Origin: Betaproteobacteria bacterium
GTDB taxonomy: Bacteria; Pseudomonadota; Gammaproteobacteria; Burkholderiales; Rhodocyclaceae
Reading direction: 5' to 3'
DNA length: 16,097 nucleotides
NCBI GenBank assembly: GCA_016703785.1
Contig: JADJBM010000027.1
Coordinates: 1 to 16,097, forward strand
Below are positions 9,488-16,097 of the stretch, one piece after another; the first letter of the stretch is position 1, and each line of letters opens with the position of its first letter. A program made the position numbers and the translations under genes. The notes below the pieces were generated by a model. That model saw only the letters and a list, made by a program, of their open reading frames with translations, was not told the DNA's origin and did not search any database.

Positions 9488-9558
9488 GTTTGAAGACGTT
9501 CGCGTGCAAGACCAAAATGCCTTCCATGCACCTCACCTTAGCAGAGAAGGAGACAAAA

Positions 9559-9846
9559 ATGAACGTCGCTACCCGTGCCGCCGGCATCGCCCTGGCCAGG
9601 CGTGAATCCATGACCCTGAATGATGCCAACGTGAAAATCACCTGCCGTCACGGCTGCCTCTGGCTGACCGAGCGCTACGGCAGCGAGGACATCGTGCTCG
9701 AGCCAGGCCAGTCCCACGTCGCGCGCGCCCCGGGCGTCGTCATCGAGGCCTTGCGGGCGTCCGGCTTCGAACTGCGCACGCTCCGTCCCGGCGCCGCTGC
9801 GCCTGGGCTGCGGGCCTGGGCCGGTGCTGCGCTGTCCGCTTCCTGA
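9559..9846 (+). CDS. DUF2917 domain protein
   Basis: 95 residues, with a strong ribosome site (GAAGGAG, 9545-9551) before the ATG. The core ESMTLNDANVKITCRHGCLWLTERYGSEDIVL is cited by position only: residues about 16-48, with CRHGCLWLT and a G-x-EDIVLEPGQS turn. It matches DUF2917, a small cupin-like beta-rich family of unknown function found mainly in beta- and gammaproteobacteria. No signal peptide or membrane segment is seen, so it is cytoplasmic. The C-terminal 25 residues (PGAAAPGLRAWAGAALSAS) look disordered. It is divergent from the GcvA-like regulator, which probably controls it. No biochemical role can be assigned. Confidence 0.8.
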   Translation: MNVATRAAGIALARRESMTLNDANVKITCRHGCLWLTERYGSEDIVLEPGQSHVARAPGVVIEALRASGFELRTLRPGAAAPGLRAWAGAALSAS

Positions 9847-9937
9847 TCCGGTGAACGGGGCATGCCGAATCCAGTTGCGAAAAGTCAGGCCCTGCGGGAC
9901 GGCGAGCGACCGCCGCACAGGCAGCTGCCGCCGTGGC
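9847..9937. other. Convergent intergenic gap, no clear terminator
   Basis: 91 bases lie between the ends of the DUF2917 gene and the reductase pair. The region around 9890-9922 can form an imperfect GC stem (CCTGCGG with CCGCACAGG), but no T run follows in either direction, so I do not call a terminator. Confidence 0.25.
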
Positions 9938-10807
9938 TCATTGCGATTCCCGCTCCAGCACCTTGAGCAGAACAGAGGTATCCTCGCGCCCCCGGCCCTG
10001 CGCCATCAGCGCATTCAGCTGCTGCCAGACCTGCGCCGCGACCGGCAGCGGCGCGCCGAGGCTGACCGCCTCGTTCAGCAGGATGCCGAAGTCCTTGTGG
10101 TGCAGGCGCGCCTCCACGCCGGCCTTGAAGTCGCGCGCCGTCATCTTCGCGCCGAACACCTCCAGCACGCGGCTGCCGGCCGAGCCGCCGGCAAGCGCCA
10201 GGCGCACCTTCTCCGGGTCGGCGCCGGCGCGCTGCGCCAGCAGCATCGCCTCCGCCACCGCCTCGATGCACGACACCATGATCATCTGGTTGCAGGCCTT
10301 CGCCACCTGGCCGGCGCCGGAGGGGCCGACATGCACGAGGGTCTTGCCGAGCTTTTCCAGCAGCGGCCGCACGCGCGCCAAAACCTCCGCCTTGCCGCCG
10401 GCCATGATGGCCAGCGTTGCATTCCGCGCGCCGACCTCGCCGCCGGAGACCGGCGCGTCGATCGCCTCGATGCCGCGTTCGGCCAGCCTGGCCGCGATGC
10501 GCCGCGCCGTATCGGGCGGGATGGTGCCCATGTCGACCAGCACCGTGCCTGCCCTGGCGCCTTGAATGATGCCGCCTTCGCCGAGCGCCACCGCCTCGAC
10601 GTCGGCGCCGGTGGTGACCATGGTGAACACCACTTCGCTCGCCGCCGCCACTTCCGCCGGCGAGGCACGCCACGTTGCGCCGGCATCGACCAGCGGCTGC
10701 GCCGCCTCGGCGCGCCGCGCGAAGACCGACAGTTCGTGCCCGGCTTCGAGGAGATGCAGGGCCATCGGCCGCCCCATGGCGCCGAGGCCGATGAAGCCCA
10801 CTTTCAT
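9938..10807 (-). CDS. NAD(P)-dependent beta-hydroxyacid dehydrogenase, tartronate-semialdehyde-reductase-like (copy 2)
   Basis: 289 residues. The N-terminal Rossmann fold begins KVGFIGLGAMGRPMA (GxGxxG). The substrate loop is DAPVSGGE (S121-G122-G123), the catalytic lysine is K170 in GAGQVAKACNQ, and HHKD (K238-D239) closes the site. This is the GarR/GlxR and 3-hydroxyisobutyrate dehydrogenase family, which reduces tartronate semialdehyde to glycerate or oxidises short beta-hydroxyacids. Its start overlaps the stop of the upstream paralogue by 4 bases, so it is translated after it. The two copies align without a gap through residue 240 but differ at sites near the cofactor and substrate (for example DMGTI here versus DMSTI). 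The exact substrate is not determined. Confidence 0.85.
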   Translation of the reverse strand: MKVGFIGLGAMGRPMALHLLEAGHELSVFARRAEAAQPLVDAGATWRASPAEVAAASEVVFTMVTTGADVEAVALGEGGIIQGARAGTVLVDMGTIPPDTARRIAARLAERGIEAIDAPVSGGEVGARNATLAIMAGGKAEVLARVRPLLEKLGKTLVHVGPSGAGQVAKACNQMIMVSCIEAVAEAMLLAQRAGADPEKVRLALAGGSAGSRVLEVFGAKMTARDFKAGVEARLHHKDFGILLNEAVSLGAPLPVAAQVWQQLNALMAQGRGREDTSVLLKVLERESQ

Positions 10808-11682
10808 TTCTGGGGATCCGACATGCGCTCCAGCAATTTGAGCATGGCGACCGAATCTTCCTCGCCGTGGCCGGAACCGACCATGGCGTTGAACATCTGC
10901 GCGGTCGCCGCCGCGCCCGGCAGCATCAGGCCGAGGCGGTGCGCCTCTTCCATGACGATGCGCAGGTCCTTCTGGTGCATCCAGGCCTTGAATCCGGGCT
11001 TGAAGTTGCGGTCGATCATGCGCTGGCCGTGGTTCTCGAGGATCTTGCTGTAGGCGAAGCCGCCCATCAGCGCCTCGCGCACCTTGGCGACGTCGGCGCC
11101 GCTCTTGCGCGCGAAATTGAAGGCCTCGGCCACCGCCGCCACGCCCATGCCGGTGACGATCTGGTTGCAGGCCTTGGCCACCTGGCCGGCGCCGGAGTCG
11201 CCGACGTGCACGATGTTCTTGCCCATCAGCTCGAAGACCGGCTTCATCTTCGCGAAGGCCGCCGCCTTGCCGCCGACCATGATCGACAGCGTGGCGTTGA
11301 TGGCGCCGACCTCGCCGCCGGAGACCGGCGCATCGAGGAACTCGAGGCCCTTGTCGGCGAGCTTCTTGCCGATGCGCTGCGCCGCCGCCGGCGCGATGGT
11401 GCTCATGTCGACCACCAGCAGGCCCTTCTTCGCGCCCGCCGCGACGCCGTTCTCGCCCAGCGTCACCTCCTCGACGTCGGGCGCGTCCGCCACCATGGTG
11501 ACGACCAGGTCGGCATGCTTCGCCACCTCGGCCGGGCTGGCGTGGGCCTGCGCCCCGAGCTCGGCGAAGGGCGCCAGCGAGGCGGCGCGGCGCGCCCAGA
11601 TGTGCAGCGTGTGGCCGCCGCGGGCGATGTTGATGGCCATGGGGCGGCCCATGAGGCCGAGGCCGATGAATCCGATGTTCAT
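10804..11682 (-). CDS. garR: 2-hydroxy-3-oxopropionate (tartronate semialdehyde) reductase-like (copy 1)
   Basis: 292 residues, ATG 11680-11682 with a GGAGAT ribosome site. Motifs are NIGFIGLGLMGRPMAINIARGG (cited at residues 2-23), VVDMSTI, DAPVSGGEVGAINATLSIM, catalytic K170 in GAGQVAKACNQ, and HQKD at 237-240. This copy is the closer of the two to GarR/GlxR, including DMSTI and GKNIVHVG. The enzyme would make D-glycerate from tartronate semialdehyde, the step after glyoxylate carboligase, in the cytoplasm. No glyoxylate carboligase or hydroxypyruvate isomerase gene lies in the window, so the pathway is not confirmed here. It is the first gene of a coupled pair (ATGA overlap). The DUF155 gene upstream ends 10 bases before it and may be co-transcribed. 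Confidence 0.85.
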   Translation of the reverse strand: MNIGFIGLGLMGRPMAINIARGGHTLHIWARRAASLAPFAELGAQAHASPAEVAKHADLVVTMVADAPDVEEVTLGENGVAAGAKKGLLVVDMSTIAPAAAQRIGKKLADKGLEFLDAPVSGGEVGAINATLSIMVGGKAAAFAKMKPVFELMGKNIVHVGDSGAGQVAKACNQIVTGMGVAAVAEAFNFARKSGADVAKVREALMGGFAYSKILENHGQRMIDRNFKPGFKAWMHQKDLRIVMEEAHRLGLMLPGAAATAQMFNAMVGSGHGEEDSVAMLKLLERMSDPQK

Positions 11683-11692
11683 GAGATCTCCT

Positions 11693-12492
11693 TCAGTGGC
11701 GAATGAACAGCTCGTAGAGCGTCAGGATGATTTCGAAGACGATGAGGATGACGATGTACCACTCGACCCGGATGCTGTGCCGTGCCGAGATCGTTGCTGC
11801 ACGCTCTGCGCGGTGTGCGAGAGCAGGTTCATCTTGCGTTCCAGCGCCAGGTGGCGCTCGCGGATCTCGAACTCGTCCTGCAGGCGCACGAACAGGCCTT
11901 CCAGCCCCGGCTGCTCCCACAGCAGCTCGGGCTTCTCGCTGATCTCGGCGCGCCCCACCATGCGGCTCTCGATCAGCAGCATGGCGCCGATGTTCTTCAG
12001 CAGCGCCCGCTCCTGGCCGGGGATGCGGCCCTGTTCGGCGAGATCCGCGGCGAGCGGCTCGACGCGGTCGAACTCGGCCGAGACGCGCGCTTCGTAGAGC
12101 GCCAGCAGCACGCTCTTGGAAAGGATGTCCGCCACCAGCTGCAGGCGCTCGATGGTGCAGCCCTCGAAGACGACGCTGCCCGGCCTGACGCCGTCTTTCG
12201 CCTGCGGCTCGACGGCGATCGCGATCTCCTCCGTCTCCGGCCGCTCGTAGGGCCGCGTCACGTAGGGCCGCAGCCGCTCGAGGAAGGACACCTCCTCCAT
12301 CGCCGCGACGTCGAAGAACACCGCCACGCCGTAGCGGAACAGCACCGCCACGCCGCCGCCCTGCACCGCGACCGCGAGCGGACTGGTGGCCAGGGCGTTG
12401 GCGTCGCCGAGGGCGCGCAGGTCGAGGCGCTCGCCGAGCAGCACGGCGCGCGCCTTGAAGGTGCCCTTGCGGGAAAGCGGCAGGGTTTCCAT
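11693..12492 (-). CDS. DUF155 (RMD1/YagE family) membrane-anchored protein, one frameshift
   Basis: The ATG at 12490-12492 gives METLPLSRKGTF. The body contains the DUF155 features: GGGVAVLFRYGVAVFFDV, then a helical segment from about DRVEPLAADLAEQGRIPG to LLLIESRMVGRAEISEKPE-like sequence, then ERHLALERKMNLLSHTAQ. The family ends with an RxEWYIVxLIxxE membrane anchor. Here that anchor (RHSIRVEWYIVILIVFEI, ending YELFIRH) is in another frame, with a base missing near 11791-11793. Restoring it gives 266 residues. The yeast relatives (Rmd1, Rmd8 and the mitochondrial Mrx10/Rmd9-related proteins) are membrane proteins; the bacterial function is unknown. It is divergent from nirB and directly upstream of the reductase pair. 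Confidence 0.85.
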
Positions 12493-12577
12493 GGGGATAG
12501 TTTCGCACAACCATGCACCACTTTGGCACACGCCGGGCGACGCCTTGCACCATTGCCGCGCACTGCCCGGATGGCCC
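12493..12577. promoter_or_regulatory. Divergent region between the DUF155 gene and nirB
   Basis: These 85 bases must hold the nirB promoter. No FNR-type (TTGAT-N4-ATCAA) site or clear sigma-70 hexamers are visible. A TGGCAC and a TTGCA occur but are 15 bases apart instead of 5, so they do not make a sigma-54 site. The ribosome site for nirB is weak. Confidence 0.3.
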
Positions 12578-15038
12578 ATGAAGAAACCCAAGCTCGTCCT
12601 CGTCGGCAACGGCATGGCCGGCGTGCGCACTCTCGAGGAGCTGCTCAAGCTCGCGCCGGACCACTACGACATCAGCGTGTTCGGCGCCGAGCCGCACGGC
12701 AACTACAACCGCATCCTGCTCTCGCCGGTGCTGGCGGGCGAGATGAAGCTGCCGGAGATCATGCTCAACGATGTCGACTGGTACCGCGACAACGGCATCA
12801 CGCTGCACAGCGGCAGGAAGATCGTGAGCATCGACCGCGTGCGGCGCAAGGTCGTCGCCGACGACGGCAGCGAGGAAGCCTACGACCGCCTGCTGCTCGC
12901 CACCGGCTCGACGCCGGTGATGCTGCCCATCCCCGGCCACGACCTGCCCGGCGTGCTGGCCTACCGCGACATGGCCGCGCCGTGGTGATCGGCGCCGGCC
13001 TGCTCGGCCTCGAAGCCGCCAACGGCCTCAAGGCGCGCGGCATGGAGGTCACCGTGGTGCACCTCGCGCCGTGGATCATGGAGCGCCAGCTCGACCGCAG
13101 CGCCGCCGACATGCTGCAGGCCTCGCTCGAAGCGCGTGGCCTCGCGTTCCTGCTGGAGAAGCAGACGGTCGAGCTGGTGAAGGGCACGAAGAAGTCCGGC
13201 GGCCGCGTCGCGCCGTGCGCTTTGCCGACGGCAGCGAGATCCCCGCCGAGCTGGTGGTGATGGCCATCGGCATTCGCCCCGACACGAAGCTCGCCGAGGC
13301 AGCCGGCCTGCACTGCAACCGCGGCATCGTCGTCAACGACACGATGCAGACCTACGACCCGCGCATCTACGCCGTCGGCGAGTGCGTCGCCCACAGCGGT
13401 GTTGCCTACGGTCTGGTGGCGCCGCTGTTCGAGCAGGGCAAGGTGGCCGCCAACCACCTCGCCGAGTTCGGCATCGCCCGCTACGGCGGCTCGGCGGTGT
13501 CGACCAAGCTCAAGGTGACGGGCATCGACGTCTTCTCCGCCGGCGACTTCACGGGCGGCGCGGACGACGACGAGATCGTGCTGGCCGACAGGCGCGGCGG
13601 CGTCTACAAGAAGCTGGTGCTGCGCGACAACAAGATCGTCGGCGCGGTGCTCTACGGCGACACGGCCGATTCCGGCTGGTATTTCCAGCTGATGAAGGAG
13701 AAGAAGTGCGTCGGCCCGATCCGCGACCGCCTGATGCTCGGCCAGTCGCACAGAGGCGGCGCCGGCCACGAGGGCAAGAACCGCGCGGCGGAGCTGGCCG
13801 ATGACTTCGAAGTCTGCGGCTGCAACGGCATCAGGAAGATCGCCATCGTCAAGGCCATCAAGGAAAAGGGCCTGTTCACCCTCGAGGAAGTGCGCAGGCA
13901 CACCAAGGCCTCCGGCTCCTGCGGCTCGTGCACCGGGCTGGTCGAGCAGATCCTCGCCTCGGCGGTCGGCGGCGCCTACCAGCCGGTGGCGGCGGAAAAG
14001 AAGCCGATGTGCGGCTGCACCGACTACACGCACGAGGAAGTGCGCAAGGCCATCGTCGACAACCGCCTGCTGACCATCCCCGAGGCGATGCGCTTCCTCG
14101 AATGGCGCACGCCGACCGGCTGCCAGTCCTGCCGCCAGGCGCTCAACTACTACCTGCTCTGCGCCTGGCCGAAGGAAGGCAAGGACGACGCGCAGTCGCG
14201 CTTCATCAACGAGCGCGCGCACGCCAACATCCAGAAGGACGGCTCCTTCTCGGTGGTGCCGCGCATCTACGGCGGCGTCACCTCGCCGGCGGAACTCAGG
14301 CGCATCGCCGAGGTGGCGGAGAAATACGCCGTGCCGACGGTGAAGTTCACCGGCGGCCAGCGCATCGACCTCCTCGGCGTGAAGAAGGAGGACCTGCCCG
14401 GCGTCTGGGCCGACCTCGGCATGCCCTCCGGCCACGCCTACGGCAAGAGCCTGCGCACGGTGAAGACCTGCGTCGGCTCGGAGTGGTGCCGCTTCGGCGT
14501 GCAGGATTCGACCGGCATGGGCATCGACCTCGAGCGCGACCTGGAGCGGCTGTGGACGCCGCACAAGACCAAGCTCGGCGTCTCCGGCTGCCCGCGCAAT
14601 TGCGCCGAGGCCACCATCAAGGACGTCGGCGTGATCGGCGTCGATTCCGGCTGGGAGATCTACGTCGCCGGCAACGGCGGCATCAAGACCGAGGTGGCGC
14701 AGTTCCTCTGCAAGGTGAAGACGCGCGAGGAGGTGCTGGAAGTCACCGGCGCCTTCCTGCAGCTCTACCGCGAGGAGGCGCGCTACCTCGACCGCACGGT
14801 GCACTGGCTCGGCCGCGTCGGCCTCGACAGCGTCAAGCGGCGCGTGGTCGACGACGCCGAGGGCCGCCGCGCGCTCTACGCGCGCATGAAGGAGGCGCTG
14901 TCGGTGGAGAAGGACCCCTGGGCCGAGCGCGCCGCGGGTCACGACGCCGCCGAGTTCAAACCGGTGAAGTTCTATTCGAAGGATTCCGTTTCGGGAGGGA
15001 GCAGCGATGAGCGATTGGCTGAAAGTCTGTCCGCTTGA
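12578..15038 (+). CDS. nirB: NADH-dependent siroheme nitrite reductase, large subunit (one internal gap of about 40 nt and one frameshift)
   Basis: NirB reduces nitrite to ammonium with NADH in the cytoplasm. Domain order: FAD/NADH oxidoreductase (LVLVGNGMAGVRTLEELL; AVVIGAGLLGLEAANGLK; YAVGECVAH), two BFD-type [2Fe-2S] domains (CGCNGIRK with GSCGSC; CGCTDYTHEEV with GCQSC), ferredoxin-like repeats, and the siroheme/[4Fe-4S] ligands CVGSEWC and SGCPRNC. Two breaks occur. Near 12970-12976 the chain goes from AYRDM straight to RAVVIG, dropping about 13 residues that NirB normally has there. Near 13207 one base is missing before RAVRFADGS. Adding 40+1 nt gives 833 residues (E. coli 847). The last 32 bases overlap nirD. 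The start is the only in-frame ATG giving a standard N terminus. Confidence 0.95.
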
Positions 15039-15321
15039 GGACATCCCGCGCCTCGGCGCGAAAGTGGTGAAGGACACCGGCAAGGCGGACATCGCCGTGT
15101 TCCGCAACGCGGTGGACGAGGTCTTCGCCGTCGACGACCGCTGCCCGCACAAGGGCGGACCGCTCTCGCAGGGCATCGTCTTCGACCGCCGCGTCGCCTG
15201 CCCGCTGCACGGCACGACGATTCATCTGGACAGCGGCAAGGCGCAGGCGCCGGACGAAGGCTGCACGCACAAGTACCGCGTGCGGGTGGACAAGGGCGTC
15301 GTCTTCCTCAACCTCGGCTAG
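15007..15321 (+). CDS. nirD: Nitrite reductase small subunit, Rieske type
   Basis: 104 residues, preceded by a GGGAGGGAG ribosome site inside the end of nirB. The chain contains a complete Rieske ligand set, C46-P-H48 and C65-P-L-H68 with 16 residues between, so it should bind a [2Fe-2S] cluster. E. coli NirD, as I recall its sequence, lacks these ligands, whereas the Bacillus NasE type keeps them. The protein therefore belongs to the cluster-bearing branch. It partners NirB and is translationally coupled to it by the 32-base overlap. The end VDKGVVFLNLG is typical of the family. Confidence 0.93.
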   Translation: MSDWLKVCPLEDIPRLGAKVVKDTGKADIAVFRNAVDEVFAVDDRCPHKGGPLSQGIVFDRRVACPLHGTTIHLDSGKAQAPDEGCTHKYRVRVDKGVVFLNLG

Positions 15322-15331
15322 GAGAACGAAC

Positions 15332-16097
15332 ATGTACCTCGATACGCTGGACCACTTCGCCGCCGTCGCCGAGAGGAAGGCCGCGATGATCCGCAGCCAT
15401 CCCCTGCCCTTCTTCGTCAGCGCCATGATGGCCGGCGCCTACGTCGGGCTGGGCATCATCCTCATCTTCAGCGTCGGCGCCACGCTCGACCCGGCCTGGC
15501 GCCGCCTGGTGATGGGCGCCTCCTTCGGCATCGCCCTGACCCTGGTGATCTTCGCCGGCTCGGAGCTGTTCACAGGGCACACGATGTTCATGACCATCGT
15601 CCGGCTGCGCCGGCGCATCAGCGGCAGCGACCTCGCCGCCAGCTGGACGCTTTCCTGGCTGGGCAACCTCGCCGGCGCCGTGCTGCTGGGGCTGACTTTC
15701 GTCGCCGGCGGCGGCGGCGCGCTGCTCGCCGAGGGCGCGCCCCTGCTCAACGGCGTCGCGGCGGCGAAGATGAACGCCCCGGCGGGCGAACTGTTCGCCC
15801 GTGCCATCCTCTGCAACTGGCTGGTCTGCCTCGCCATCTGGATGGCGGCGCGCACGACAAGCGATTCGGCGAAACTGGGCGTCATCTTCTGGTGCCTGTT
15901 CGCCTTCATCGCCAGCGGCTACGAGCACAGCGTCGCCAACATGACCCTGTTCTCGATTGCGCTGCTCGGCAACCACCCCGAGACGGTCAGCCTCGCCGGC
16001 ATGGCGCACAACCTGCTGTGGGTGACGCTCGGCAACGCCGTCGCCGGCAGCCTCTTCATGGCCGCCGGCTACTGGTTCGCCTCGAAGCCGGCGCTGG
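15332..16097 (+). CDS. nirC: Formate/nitrite transporter family nitrite channel, nearly complete (runs off the right edge)
   Basis: The start ATG 15332 follows GGAGAACGA and the stop of nirD by 10 bases. The frame is open for 255 codons to the window edge; E. coli NirC has 268 residues, so only a few residues are missing. FNT signatures are visible: GAYVGLGIILIF, SELFTGHTMFMTI (first re-entrant region), AILCNWLVCLAIWMA, and SGYEHSVANMTLF, which carries the conserved central histidine of the channel. About six hydrophobic helices can be counted, as expected for a pentameric FNT subunit. It imports nitrite (or exports excess) for the NirBD enzyme encoded just upstream, in one operon. Confidence 0.93.
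   Translation, partial: MYLDTLDHFAAVAERKAAMIRSHPLPFFVSAMMAGAYVGLGIILIFSVGATLDPAWRRLVMGASFGIALTLVIFAGSELFTGHTMFMTIVRLRRRISGSDLAASWTLSWLGNLAGAVLLGLTFVAGGGGALLAEGAPLLNGVAAAKMNAPAGELFARAILCNWLVCLAIWMAARTTSDSAKLGVIFWCLFAFIASGYEHSVANMTLFSIALLGNHPETVSLAGMAHNLLWVTLGNAVAGSLFMAAGYWFASKPAL

Noticed and set aside
12532..12560. Possible sigma-54 promoter (TGGCAC then TTGCA) before nirB
   Set aside because: The elements are separated by 15 bases instead of the required 5, so the spacing rule fails.
11782..13260. 492-codon plus-strand frame spanning the DUF155 gene and the start of nirB
   Set aside because: Only its last part, from RAVVIG, is real NirB sequence; the rest is antisense to DUF155 or out of frame with nirB.
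12798..15215. Very long open frame on the minus strand (805 codons) opposite nirB
   Set aside because: It is a shadow produced by high GC at third positions of nirB. Its translation has no recognisable domain, while the plus strand has all NirB cofactor motifs.

Overview
The window is about 16.1 kb of GC-rich DNA, most likely from a betaproteobacterium, possibly of the Rhodocyclales. That placement is inferred from codon bias, the NirBDC type, the GcvA-like LysR/DUF2917 pair, the EnvZ/OmpR-like pair and the abundance of periplasmic c-type cytochromes. No rRNA, tRNA, insertion sequence, CRISPR array or phage gene was seen. Genes are tightly packed and no stretch over 300 bases lacks a gene.

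Layout. (1) 1-3373, minus strand: five genes with short gaps encode, in transcription order, a DUF3365 haem protein, a four-helix cytochrome c'-type protein, a small DUF2892 membrane protein, an outer-membrane beta-barrel, and the start of a SoxX-like cytochrome c cut by the window edge. (2) 3493-5510, plus strand: a divergent OmpR/EnvZ-type response regulator and sensor kinase. The intergenic region carries two copies of TTGTTACAA at 10-bp pitch, a plausible operator. (3) 5511-8422: a methionine-type aminotransferase on the minus strand, divergent from mtnA and a class II aldolase whose catalytic residues match fuculose-phosphate aldolase position for position. This suggests 5'-methylthioadenosine salvage by the DHAP shunt. 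(4) 8534-9846: a GcvA-like LysR regulator divergent from a DUF2917 gene, with a small palindrome between them. (5) 9938-11682, minus strand: two tandem, translationally coupled paralogues of the tartronate-semialdehyde reductase / beta-hydroxyacid dehydrogenase family. (6) 11693-12492, minus strand: a DUF155 (RMD1/YagE) membrane protein. (7) 12578-16097, plus strand: nirB, nirD and nirC for siroheme NADH-nitrite reductase and nitrite transport; nirC runs off the end.

Working together: groups 1 and 2 look like a regulated envelope electron-transfer module of unknown substrate. Group 3 handles the sulphur nucleoside by-product of polyamine and SAM-radical metabolism. Group 7 reduces nitrite to ammonium in the cytoplasm.

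A caution applies throughout. Seven of the protein-coding genes are interrupted by single-base insertions or deletions, mostly in C/G-rich runs, and nirB also lacks about 40 nt. In every case the protein resumes cleanly in another frame. Restoring the frames gives normal family lengths, so these are more likely sequence errors than real pseudogenes. I annotate them as single genes and give the break positions.
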